Below, piece by piece: positions 20,345 to 30,210 of a DNA stretch of 64,000 bases. Source of the DNA: Pictodentalium vernedei (taxonomy: Eukaryota; Mollusca; Scaphopoda; Dentaliida; Dentaliidae). The position numbers and the translations under genes were made by a program. How positions within the stretch are numbered: position 1 is the first letter of the stretch; each line of letters starts with the position of its first letter. The stretch lies in NCBI GenBank assembly GCA_031216915.1, contig CM062297.1, forward strand, positions 176,132,356 to 176,196,355. Direction: 5' to 3'. The notes beneath the pieces were generated by a model that was not told where the DNA came from, searched no databases, and was given only the letters and a program-made list of their open reading frames with translations.

Positions 20345-23077
20345 ATGAATAAGCTACAAATAGCCGTGTGGAACTCTAGAAGCGTTAATAACAAAAAACT
20401 ACAAATGGGCCGATATTTCGAAGACACAGACATTATCTGCATCTGCGAAAGTTGGCTTGAACCCAGCAAAAAATTTTCAGTTAGTGGGTTGAGCACTATT
20501 AGGAGAGATCGACAAATCACTAAAGGTGGTGGCGTTGCTCTTCTAATAAAGCAGAACATCAAAACTAAAACCATTAAAACTAATCACCTCGATGCAGAGG
20601 TGATTGCTACTGAAATCACTGTCGACAATAAAAACATCGCGATTGTTTGTTATTATAACGACCCAAGCAAAATTGTTTCTGACAATGTTTTTGAATTCTT
20701 TACGAGGAAATACAAACACTGCATTTTCCTCGGCGACTTCAATGCTAAACACTTGTACTTTGGCTGTAACAAAACCACCCCTAACGGTGAAGCCCTCCTT
20801 GAAATCACAAAAAGCATAACCTTCATGTGGTTATGAATGACAGCTCTGCAACTTATATCAGTAATAACCCATTATTCTCATCCGAGATCCTCGATCTAAT
20901 TATCGCCAGTGACTCCTTGATAAATCACATCGATGACCACTGGGTCGGCGATGATGACTTAGGCAGCGATCACCTCCCGGTCCATGCCTCACTGCAGCTA
21001 GGAAATGGCCCACTCAGGTACCCACTCCCCCCACTCTCTGCAGAAATTTTAGGAAAATTAATTGGAATCTCTATCATGACATCATCGATGTCAAACTCAC
21101 AAACACCCCCCCCCCCCCCCCCCCATCCAATGCAGCGGAACTCGAAACCCAATGCGAGGGCATAGAGAAAATCATTAACTCAACCCTAAACGAAATATGC
21201 CCAAAAGAAGAAGTGCGCCCCTGGAGAAATACAATCTCTGGCGACACACTCTCACTAATCAAAACTAAACGGAAAGCTCTTCGCGCTCTTAAAACCGAAA
21301 CTGACCCCGGTAAGAAAGCTGACCTCAAAAAAACATACAACCGCCTTCATGGCGAGGTCAAGAAAGCCCTCCAAGCTGAAAAACAAGCAAACTGGGAAAA
21401 GGCAACAGCCGATCTAAACGGAGTCGAGGATGCCAAAAAATTCTGGGACTCTTTCAAAACCCTAACTGGGCAGAAAAACAAAAGCCGCAAAGCCGCAGGC
21501 AAACCTCTTAAGAAGGAAGACGGTTCCTTCACGCGCACCGACAAAGACAAGGCCGACACCTTTGCCGACCTCCTAAGAAAAACGCATCGCCCGCATCAAG
21601 GTGCGGGCAATGATGACTTCATCAATGAACACCCTGATATCTACCGTGACCCCAAATTTGATAATGAGCCAGAAGACGGGGATGACGACGACCTCGTCAC
21701 CCCCATCACTAATGACGAAATCATCAATGTCATAAAAAAATGCAAAAATTCTTCCTCACCCGGCGAAGACGAAGTAAGCTACAAAATTCTAAAACAAAGC
21801 CCATACTCTCTAATCGAAAAACTAAACAAACTGTTTAACGCATGCCTCACCCATGGCTACTTTCTCAAATGTTGGAAAAAAGCCATCGGTGTCATGATAC
21901 CAAAACCGGACAAGGACCCCTCCGATCCAGCCAGCTACCACCCAATCAGCCTACTCAGCTGCATAGGTAAGATATTCGAAGGAATCCTTACCAATCGGTT
22001 TAGAGGGCACCTTGAAGACAACGATTTTTTCAATAAATGGCAAAGAGCCTATAGAAACCGTAAAGAAGGCATCGAACATGTCTACCGACTAGTCACACAA
22101 ATGAAAACCGCTATCAACAATCAGCAAATCGGCGCGGCAGTCCTGTTAGACGTCGAAAAAGCATTTGACTCCGTTTGGCACAATGGAATGTGCTACAAAT
22201 TATCAAAAATGAGACTCCCCAAGAAATTGGTCAGATTACTATCCTCTTTCTTAAATGATCGCGAAATTAAAGTCAAAGTGAACAATGAAATGTCTGACAG
22301 TGTCCCCCTTGAAGCAGGCACCCCCAAGGATCCGTCCTAAGCCCCCCCCCTCCTTTACATCTTCTATGTAAATATGTAAATGACCTTAACTTCTCCGAGG
22401 ATCGTGTTCAAGTCTCCCAATTCGCGGATGATAAGGGCCTCTGGGACTCTAACAATACGGCCAGTCTGCTCCAAAAACCCCTGCAACGCGCTCTCGATCA
22501 CCTAGAACAATGGTGTGCCAAATGGAGAATTAAGCTAAACGCCAATAAAACCCAACGAATCACCTTTACTCGCAAGAAAAATAAACGTGATTTTGACCTA
22601 AAACTTATGGATAACACCCTCCCTGAATGCAAAAGGGCGAAATTCCTGGGCATCACCATTGATCAAAAATTGTCCTTTAACAAACACACCGACGACATGG
22701 CGAAAAAAGCCACCAAACGCATTAACTTACTGAAAATGCTTAAGGGAACTTCATGGGGAGCCAACCAGTCCACCCTACTCAGATTATACAAAGCCTTTGT
22801 GTGCCCAGTACTCGAATACGGTGCAATCATACTAACTGACCTCAATCAAACTAATATGGGGAAAATCCAGAAGGTCCAAAATCACGCACTTAGAGTTTCC
22901 CTCCGCGCCCCATGGGACACACCCATCAAAACACTCCACGACAGGGCCAATATCCCCACCATTAAAGACCGCCTAGCCACCCTGGCCGCGAAAAATCATG
23001 ACCGATTAGCCGACAGCGAACTAATCTCCGAACTTGGGGCCATTTGCGAAAGCCGACAAAAGGGAACAAGAAGGTGA
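20345..23077 (+). pseudogene. LINE copy C ORF2, APE endonuclease plus reverse transcriptase (nearly complete)
   Basis: This is the best-preserved ORF2. The endonuclease is open from 20345 to about 20816 with NSRSVNNKK, CICESWLEPSKK, RRDR, GGGVALLIK and GDFNAKH. After a shift GSDHLPVHASL follows, then a C-run (21107-21124). From 21213 to 22340 one long frame carries the linker and reverse transcriptase: SYHPISLLSCIGKIFEGIL, LLDVEKAFDSVWH, SFLNDREIKVKVN. It ends at the same KDPS-stop frameshift as copy B (about 22330). The FADD box QFADDKGLWD (about 22418-22447) and thumb region continue to 23077 in another frame. An ATGTAAAT micro-duplication lies just before FADD (about 22365-22380). No RNase H is present. 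Inactive as it stands. Confidence 0.87.
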
Positions 23078-23473
23078 ACTAACAGGCAGAAAAACAGCTT
23101 AACTGTGGCCTTCTACCAGAAAGGACTGCCTTCACCGACTCAAGTAAAATTACATCAGGATTAAATATTGTTATAGAACTAAATTAATAGGGAACGAGAA
23201 GGTGAATAAACAGGCAGAAAAACAGCTTAACTGTGGCCATCTACCAGAAAGGGCTGCCTTCACCGGCTCACTAAAATAACATCATGATTGGATACTGTAG
23301 ATCTCATGTCCGACCGGGGGGGGGGGGGGGGGGGGGCTCGGCCCACACAGGACGCTCGCGATACCAGGCGAGAGCGTTTTGTGTGGGCTGGGCATCACCG
23401 GATGGAGGTGGGATTTGCAGTGTTTAATCGTGATCCAAAATAAGCTCAAACTAATCTAAATATGGGCGAAACC

Positions 23474-23537
23474 AGCGAAGGGCATAACAGAAACACCCTC
23501 GGGTGTGGTTTAGTGTCTAAACCTGTTACCCTCCCGC
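23474..23537 (+). ncRNA. Three-way-junction RNA motif, LINE copy C
   Basis: It is identical in helices to the 17574 copy: AGCG/CGCT, TAACAG/CTGTTA, ACACCC/GGGTGT and GGTTTAG/CTAAACC. Confidence 0.65.
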
Positions 23538-24101
23538 TACAAACTCACTATCACCCTAAGAAGGTGATCTAACAGGCAGGTCAACAGCTTAACTGTGATC
23601 ACAATTGAAACATAATGTGCTACTTTTATCTTTTTATTTCTACATATTCTAATGAAAACTAATTCTGCCTTCTTCTTTTAAGCAGGTACACAGAAGATGC
23701 TTTTTGACCGGGATCCCAATAACCGCTATGGACAGTCCAACCGTTACAGAAACGGTAACCCCCATGGTTCCTGAACATCCTCCATTCCATCCCTAAAAGT
23801 GGTCGACCACTTTAAGGGAGGCGAGCGTTGGTCCTGCGTCCCGCCTCTGCCTCTTTTTGTAAGCGCATTGCGCATCTTTTTGTCCCAACCCATTAGGATT
23901 ACAATGCAGGCCTGCCCCCGAATCAGGGAAGTTCGGGTCTTCTTCTTGGTGGTCCCCGAAAGGGGTCGTTGTTGTTTCCTTCAAAGACATCCTATCAAAC
24001 AGAGACAGCCTGAGGCAGATTATACTTGCCAGTGATGGCCACCACTCAATATCATCTCCGAAGTGGCAGACTATACTTTCCCGAAAATCCAGATCGACTG
24101 C

Positions 24102-24168
24102 ACCCTCGGGGAGAGGTAGTACCTTTGTGAGAGGACCCAACCTCTCACACTGGTCCTCACCCGAGGGT
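24102..24168 (+). ncRNA. Structured RNA motif (UTR copy, LINE C)
   Basis: ACCCTCGGG (24102-24110) pairs perfectly with CCCGAGGGT (24160-24168), extending the 18193 copy by one A-T pair. The inner 8-bp hairpin and GGTAGTACC are kept. Confidence 0.65.
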
Positions 24169-24363
24169 TCAACCGACATCAGTAAAAGAGACCATCACGC
24201 CGCAACCGGTGACACCTGCCAAGTACCTGAACCTGTTCCTCCTTCAACACGAGTAGACATGTGGAAATTAGTCATTTACAGTCAATGAGGGTCGAAAGGG
24301 GCTTGTTCCCCATACCGTCTCTGCGCGCCTTCGGCGCGTTAAACCATTCCATTCGAAACCGAT

Positions 24364-24434
24364 TGGTCGCAAGGGATTTGTAAATCCCACATCGTCCATG
24401 CGCGCCTTTGGCGCGCTAAAACCTTTCATTCATT
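24364..24434 (+). mobile_element. 71-bp retroposed LINE/SINE tail
   Basis: It is flanked by an 8-bp duplication AAACCGAT (24356-24363 and 24435-24442). The insert is only the two-hairpin tail: GGGATTT/AAATCCC, then GCGCGCC-TTT-GGCGCGC, TAAAACC and TTTCATTCATT. It matches the 3' end of the 250-bp element at 7277-7526, so it is an extreme 5' truncation of that family. Confidence 0.75.
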
Positions 24435-24604
24435 AAACCGATCATCCGACAGTCACAGTCACAGTAAAGGGAGGCGGGAGGCAAACTTGAATTAATTAAC
24501 TACAGAAAAGTGATTTTCATCATATTCTGAGTTACAAAAAGAGTCAAAACCTAACACAAACTGTTTGCTTTTTCTGAGTCCAGTCATCCAACTTCAACCT
24601 AATA

Positions 24605-26171
24605 ATGCCATCACATATGAAGAAAACCACATTCAGCACACAGGAGAGAAGAAGAGAGGAGAACAAAGATAGGAACAAGGAAAAGAGGGACAAAGAAAAT
24701 GCAGCCAGGAGAGTGTCAGGACAAGACAGCAAGGTAAGTTAGAGCTCCATTACTAACAATAGCTCAGGTTTATGGGTGACAAAATGATAGATGCATCCAG
24801 TTCAGAATGCGAGGGCTACTCCCCAGCCCAGTTTATGGAGGTTCTCAAAGACCTAAAAAATCAGATAGCACACCTAACAAAAAAAAATTGAGGAAAAGGA
24901 AGCCAAGATTGAAGAGAAGGATGCGGTCATCAGGGATTTTATCAGGGAAACTTTCACCACACCATCACCTGTCTCACCTGTTAGGGAGATTCAGGTGGTG
25001 GCTGAGGTCCACAAAGTTCCTGCAACTCAAATCTCAACTACCGCTGCCAAAGAAAATCAGGTACATGAGGTAGAAGTCACAGGCGTCCCGGGGCGCAAAA
25101 CATATGCCGAGGTAGCGGGAGGGCACAAAGGGTCTCTGAATGAGGGTGCAATAGGCACCCAATCACCATCACAAATCACAGCTGAGACGGTTCCATTGGA
25201 TCCTGCGGATCCCCTAAACAGTAAGGCTTTCTATCCAGACAAGGACATAATAGAAATGTTGGCCTCCCAGAAGGACTTGAATGACAGTCAGAGCCAAGCA
25301 GTCAAAACTCCCAACAAAAGAAAAAAACTGAGCCGAGATCCTGAGGTGGAAACACAGGAGTTAGTGGATGAGGAGGGATTTATCCACACGGTCGACAGAA
25401 AGACCAAAAAAGCGAGGAAATGCCTCTCCTCCCCTCGGACTCCTCTGCTTCAGCCACCGGTTCTAGCTCCAATACTACATCCAGTATCTCAGTATCCAGT
25501 ATCCCACCTCTCATGGAGAAACCTTGGAATACGGTAGTGTCCAACAGCATTGACCATCTAAATATTACTCATCGATTAACCAACAGCCACAGGGGGAGGC
25601 GGAACCCACCCGTCCCCAGCAAAAAAGCTAACCCAGAGAATAATAAGAAACATCCCAATGGCATCAGCCCCCCTGTATCTACAGTAGTTATCACCAGGGT
25701 TCACCCTGACACGCCCAAGGATCTCATAAGTCAAGGGTTAGAAAACTGTAAATGGGATAGATTCGTGTCAAAGGCCACCGGTAAGGCAACTTGGAAACTC
25801 AAAGTCACATGCCCCAATAAGGAAACAAAATTAAAAATCTTAGCTAATGGAGTTAATATTAATGGCAGGTGGCATGCAGCGGATGAGTACAGAAGTAGCA
25901 CTCCTCCGGTACAGTGCTACAAATGTCAGAAGTTTGGGCATATAGCCAATAAATGTAAAGGGACTCTAACATGCATGAGATGTGGAGGGAACAAATAATC
26001 AAGTCATGCAGATTGGATTCCCCCTCTTGTCCCAAGTGCAAAGGAGATCATACAAGTAACTATCGCGGGTGTCCCCATTATAAAAAAGTAAAGACAAACA
26101 TCGAACTTAAAAACCTAAACCTAATTAAACCTAACAACGCCTCTTCCCCCACACTGTTTGCTCCCTACTAA
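24605..26171 (+). pseudogene. LINE copy E ORF1, gag-like protein (frameshifted); ORF2 deleted
   Basis: The N terminus MPSHMKKTTFSTQERRREEN ends at a stop at 24740. The frame resumes with a Lys/Glu coiled coil, broken in an A9 run near 24880, then KTYAEVAGG, DPADPLNSKAFYPDK and LVDEEGFIHTVDRKTKK (24995-25537). It shifts to TVVITRVHPDTPKDLI and KATGKATWKLKV, then CYKCQKFGHIANKC and CMRCGGN, and shifts again to CPKCKGDHTSNYRGC. At about 26165 the ORF1 sequence (after TTTGCTCCCTA) passes directly into 3' UTR sequence (CTTTTCGACC), so all of ORF2 is absent. It is a gag-only derivative, reminiscent in content of Drosophila HeT-A. Confidence 0.78.
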
Positions 26172-26826
26172 GATACTTTTCGACCAGCACCCCAATAACC
26201 GCTATGGACACTATAACCGTTATGGAAACAGTAACCCCCATGGTTCCTGAACATCCTCCACTCCATCCCCAAAAGTGGTCGACCACTTTAAGGGAGGCGA
26301 GCGTTGGTCCTGCGTCCCGCCGCTGCCCCTTTTTGTAAGCGCATTGCGCATCGTTTGTCCCAACCCAATAGGACTACAATGCAGGCCTGCTCCCGAACCA
26401 GGGAAGTTCGGGTCTTCTTTTTGGTGGTCCCCGAAAGGGGTCGTTGTTGCTTTCTTTCAAAGACATCCTATCAAACAGAGACAGCCTGAGGCAGATTATA
26501 CTTGCCACTGATGGCCATCACTCAAAATCACCCTCTAAGTGGCAGACTATACTTGCCTGAAAATCCAGATCGACTGCAACCCCGGGGAGAGGTAGTACCT
26601 TTGTGAGAGGCCCCAACCTCTCACACTGGTCCTCATCCGAGGGTTCAACCGACATCAGCCAAGAGACCATCGCGACGCAACCGGTGACGCCTCCCGCGTA
26701 CCCAAACCTGTTCCTCCTTCAACACGCCTAGGCATGTGATAATTGATCATTTACAGTCACTGAGGGTCGAAAGGGGCTTGCTCCCCATACCGTCCCTGCG
26801 CGCCTTCGGCGCGTGAAACTATTCCT
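26172..26826 (+). other. 3' UTR of the ORF1-only LINE (copy E)
   Basis: Only the downstream half of the subfamily-I 3' UTR is present: AACCGCTATGG, AAGTGG-TCGA-CCACTT (about 26274-26289), GCGCATTGCGC, CCCGAAC...GTTCGGG, CCCC-GAAA-GGGG, hairpin pair (26490-26506, 26541-26557), a decayed GGTAGTACC structure (26580-26645) and the tail GCGCGCCTTCGGCGCG (26798-26813). The three-way junction and the long hairpin fell in the deletion. Confidence 0.72.
26580..26645 (+). ncRNA. Structured RNA motif (UTR copy, LINE E, decayed)
   Basis: GGTAGTACC is kept and the inner hairpin is GTGAGAGG-CCCCAA-CCTCTCAC, but the outer helix has lost pairs (CCCCGGGG against TCCGAGGGT). Confidence 0.5.
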
Positions 26827-26912
26827 TCCAACGCATACCTATCAATCATTCATTCATCATCATAGTTCTCGTTTCACATCATCATTCACACTTCTGACAT
26901 CAGAGCGTGAGC

Positions 26913-27368
26913 ATGGAAATGCCTGCTAGATTAGAGAAAGTCATATCAGCTCTGGGCGTCTCTTGTCCTATCGCCTGGACTATCCAGGAGAAAGGCAAGA
27001 GCGTCCAACTGACCTTGGACTTCATCATCGAAGACAATACACCACCCTCTTCGGGGAGAGGTAGTACCCTTGGCGAGAGGATCCCCTCTCCCACTGGTCC
27101 TCACCCGAAGAGGCACGGAGGCCCTGAGAAGAGTGAGAGGAAGAAAAAGAAGAAGAGCCCTTCGACCAAGCGCAGGAGCGCCCTGCGCCTGGAGGCCTTC
27201 CGGAATAGGAAGAAAGAGTTGAGTGAGGGGGTGGAGGTTCTGGAGGCAGCCGCCAGTTCCCCTCCCAGTCCCACTGGCACACCCAACCAACTGCCGGCTT
27301 CTTTGCCACGCCCAGACAATCAGAAAACATCTGAAGTTAAAGAGGGTCGAAAGGGGCTTGCTTTCTAA
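26913..27368 (+). CDS. Basic protein with internal RNA-structure segment (ORF-A, single-copy unit)
   Basis: An intact frame of 151 codons starting MEMPARLEKVISALGVSC; a GTG two codons upstream is less likely. The layout equals the 7625 paralogue: N-terminal block ending QEKGKSVQLTLDFIIED, SGRGSTLGERIPSPTGPHP, a Lys-rich tract with SPSTKRRSALRLEAF, and a Pro/Ser tail. The last codons (KEGRKGLAF) are encoded by the shared 3' tail itself (GAGGGTCGAAAGGGGCTTG, 27343-27361), so coding sequence and tail overlap. The unit (about 26827-27405) has a short 5' leader like 7538-7620 (CACACTTCTGACATCAGAGCGTGA). Function is unknown. The intact frame suggests it is the youngest copy or under selection (inference). 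Confidence 0.62.
   Translation: MEMPARLEKVISALGVSCPIAWTIQEKGKSVQLTLDFIIEDNTPPSSGRGSTLGERIPSPTGPHPKRHGGPEKSERKKKKKSPSTKRRSALRLEAFRNRKKELSEGVEVLEAAASSPPSPTGTPNQLPASLPRPDNQKTSEVKEGRKGLAF
27048..27115 (+). ncRNA. Structured RNA motif (coding copy 3)
   Basis: CCTCTTCGGG (27048-27057) pairs perfectly over 10 bp with CCCGAAGAGG (27106-27115). GGTAGTACC and GAGAGG-ATCC-CCTCTC are conserved. It is translated in ORF-A. Confidence 0.62.
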
Positions 27369-27416
27369 ACCGTCCCTGCGCGCCTTCGGCGCGCGAAACC
27401 ATTTGATCAACCGATC

Positions 27417-30210
27417 AAAACTGTCCACCTCGATGCTGAGGTGGTAGCCGTTGAATTAACAGCCGATAATAAAAAAAAATAGCAATCATTTGCTGTTATA
27501 ACCCCCCCCCCCCCCCCCCTGATAAAACAGTCAGTAACGAGGTGTTTGAATTTTTCTCACGTAAATACAAGAACTGTATCTACATGGGAGACTTCAACGC
27601 CAAACACTTATAGTTTTGGAGTAAATCCACTAATCGAAACGGTAATGTCCTATTCGATATCACTGAAAATCTTAACCTACAAGTCATTTGTGAAGACTCA
27701 TCCGATACCTACACAAGCTCGAACCCACTCCACCGCTCCGACATCCTAGACCTTATAGTAACAAGCTTCTCCCTAGGTAAAAACGTCATCGACCATAGGG
27801 TGGGAGATGACGACCTAGGCAGCGACCATCTACCCTTCGGGTCCGAACCAGTACGCTACTCCCCCCCCCCCCCCCCCCAAAAAAAAAAAAAATCTCAAGA
27901 AATCTGACAAAAATAGACTGGGACCTATACCGCGACATACTAGGTGACAAACTCACCGCAGGTAAACCCCCAAACGAGATCGAGGATCAGTGCGCAGACC
28001 TCAGCAATGTAATCACTTTGCATTTGATAACACCAAGTAATATACTACGTCTGTTTATCTCGCCCAACAGAAAAGTATGATTAAACTGCCAAGTCCGACA
28101 CTTTCAACACCAAAAAATTAAACCGGAATGCGATCGGATAACTTGCCTTTAACCCACATCCATAGTCAGTGTACAATGCTCACTCTAGAACAAATCTTAG
28201 TTGGAGATGACAGGTAGACAGCCAATATGTCTATGTCATCTTCCTACGGCATAGATATTTATTTATATCATCATATTGTACTAATGTTTTGTGCTTTCGA
28301 AATCTTGTATTATACATGCATTGATGTAATTCCAATCTATACCGTTAAATAAATAATCAATCAATCAATCACCTCCACCTTGGACGAAATCTGCCCCAAA
28401 GAGGAAGTGCGCCCTTAGAGACGAACCATCTCTGAGATCACACTCACTCTAACAAAAACAAAGCGACTAGCCCTCCACAAGGTCAAATCAGAAAATGACC
28501 CAACCAAGCGAGATGATCTCAAGAAAATCTACAACCGTCTTCACGGCGAGGTGAAAAAAGAGCTAAAGGCCGAACAACAAAATAACTGGGAGAGGACCAC
28601 ATCCAACCTAAACGAAACAAAAGACGCCAAAAAAATTTCGAACACCTTCAGGGTGCTCACAGGGCAAAAACGTAACCCTAGATCATCCAAGCCCCTCGCG
28701 AAAGCTGTTGCCACTCACGCCGCGAGCGACAAAGAAAAAGGTGACACCTTTGCTGAACTACTAAGCAAAACACACCAACCCCATATAGGGCCTGATTACG
28801 ACGACTCTGTCATGAACGCGATCGACAACTTCATAAACTCACACCCCGAGGTATACCGCGATCCCTACTTCGGCTCCAAAACAAGAGGAAGGTGACGGCC
28901 ATGACCAACTCACCAAATCACGGCCGACGAAATAATCAACGTGATAAAAAATGTAAAAACTCTTCCTCATCGGGGGAGGACGAAATCAACTACAAAATCC
29001 TCAAACAAAGTCCTAATTCCCACATATCTAGGCTAAAAACTCTATTCAACGCATGCCTCACCCATGGCTGCTTTCCAAAGTGTTGGAAATCAGCCATACC
29101 CAAACTCAACAAAGACCTCACCAAACCAGCCAACTTCCGCCCAATTAGCCTCCTTAGCTGCATAGGCAAAGTATTCGAAAGAATCCTTGCCGATCGGCTC
29201 AGGAGTCACTTCGAAGAAACGAACTTCTTCAACGATTGGCAAAGAGCCTATAGGCACCACAAGGAAAGCATGGAGCACGTCTATCGCCTAGTAGAGCTCA
29301 TAAAAAAAACGCAATCGACAACAATAACCTATATAGGCGCCGCCGTTCTGCTTGACGTTGAGAAAGCTTTCGACTCGGTCTGGCGCAACGGCATTAGATA
29401 CAAACTCATTAAACTCGACCTCCTAAAAAAAAAGTTACATCGACTCCTCTCCTCCTTCCTGAACGATCGAGAAATCAAAGTAAGAGTCAACAGAGAGAGG
29501 TCAAAAAGCATCCCATTAGTAGCCAGTACGCCCCATGGGTAAGTACTCAGCCCACTTCTGTTCATAATATAAGTAAACGACCTCAAAATCACCTCCCAAC
29601 GCGTCCAAATCTCACAATTCGTGGACAACAAAGGCCTATGGGACTCCGACAGCCAATCCCTTCCCCTCCAAAAATCTCTCCAAAGCGCGCTAGATGACCT
29701 TGAATACTGGTGCGACAAATGGAGAATCAAGCTAAACATAAACAAGTCCCAGAGAATAACCTTCTGCGGTATGAGGAAAAAACGCGACTTCGACTTCCAA
29801 ATAAAAGGCAAAACCCTCCCAAAGTGCACCGAAGCGAAATTCCTGGGAATCACCATCGACTCAAAACTCAATTTCACAACCCATACCAACAACGTAGTCA
29901 CGAAAGCAACCAAACAAATAAACTTACTTAAATGCTAAGGGGTACCACCTGGGGGCAAACGAAACTGTACTACTCAAGCTGTACAAGGCCTTCGTACGGC
30001 CGGTAATTGAATACGGGGCCCTGGTCCTGACCAATACCTGCAAGTCCAACATTTCCAAACTTCAAATAGTTCAGAATCAAGCACTGAGAATAGCCCTCCG
30101 AGCCCCAGACGACTCCCCAATAAACTTTTCCATAATAGGGCCAGAATTCCAACCGTCAAAGACCGCCTCGCCACGCTAGCTGCCAAAAACCTAGAACGCA
30201 GATACCGATA
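27417..30210 (+). pseudogene. LINE copy D ORF2 (subfamily II), 5'-truncated and decayed
   Basis: It begins mid-endonuclease (HLDAEVVAVELTADN) directly after the tail of the preceding unit. Recognisable motifs are GDFNAKH, DDDLGSDHLP, then C and A runs (27503, 27861). A 350-bp insertion at 28017-28366 splits VIT|STLDEICPKEEV. The reverse transcriptase follows in several frames: ANFRPISLLSCIGKVFERIL, LLDVEKAFDSVW, SFLNDREIKVRVN, TPHG-stop-VLSPLLF, and FVDN in place of FADD, so a catalytic Asp is lost. The thumb region ends about 30210. About a third of the residues differ from copies B and C by eye, so D is a separate subfamily. It does not have the KDPS frameshift of B and C. Confidence 0.8.
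28017..28366. mobile_element. 350-bp retroposon insertion with AATC tail inside LINE D
   Basis: It interrupts the LINE reading between GTAATCAC and CTCCACC; removing it restores the alignment to copies B and C. It is flanked by AATCAC at 28011-28016 and 28367-28372. The 3' end is AATAAATAATCAATCAATCAATC, a simple tail typical of 5'-truncated LINE or SINE insertions on the plus strand. The body (GGAGATGACAGGTAGACAGCC) matches nothing else in the window. Confidence 0.65.

Larger units (their letters stand above)
23078..24355 (+). other. LINE copy C 3' UTR (subfamily I)
   Basis: It follows the order seen at 17153-18440: two GGGAACAAGAAGG/GGGAACGAGAAGG units, G20 run (23317-23336) inside the long hairpin, three-way junction (23474-23537), AAGTGG-TCGA-CCACTT (about 23799-23814), CCCGAAT...GTTCGGG, CCCC-GAAA-GGGG, hairpin pair (24014-24030, 24065-24081, the second with TTTCC), GGTAGTACC structure (24102-24168) and the tail GCGCGCCTTCGGCGCG (24323-24338). 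Confidence 0.75.

Noticed and set aside
24734-24767. A 34-nt intron (GTAAGT...TACTAAC...CAG) in LINE E ORF1
   Set aside because: It is too short for a normal metazoan intron, and removing it leads directly to an in-frame TGA.
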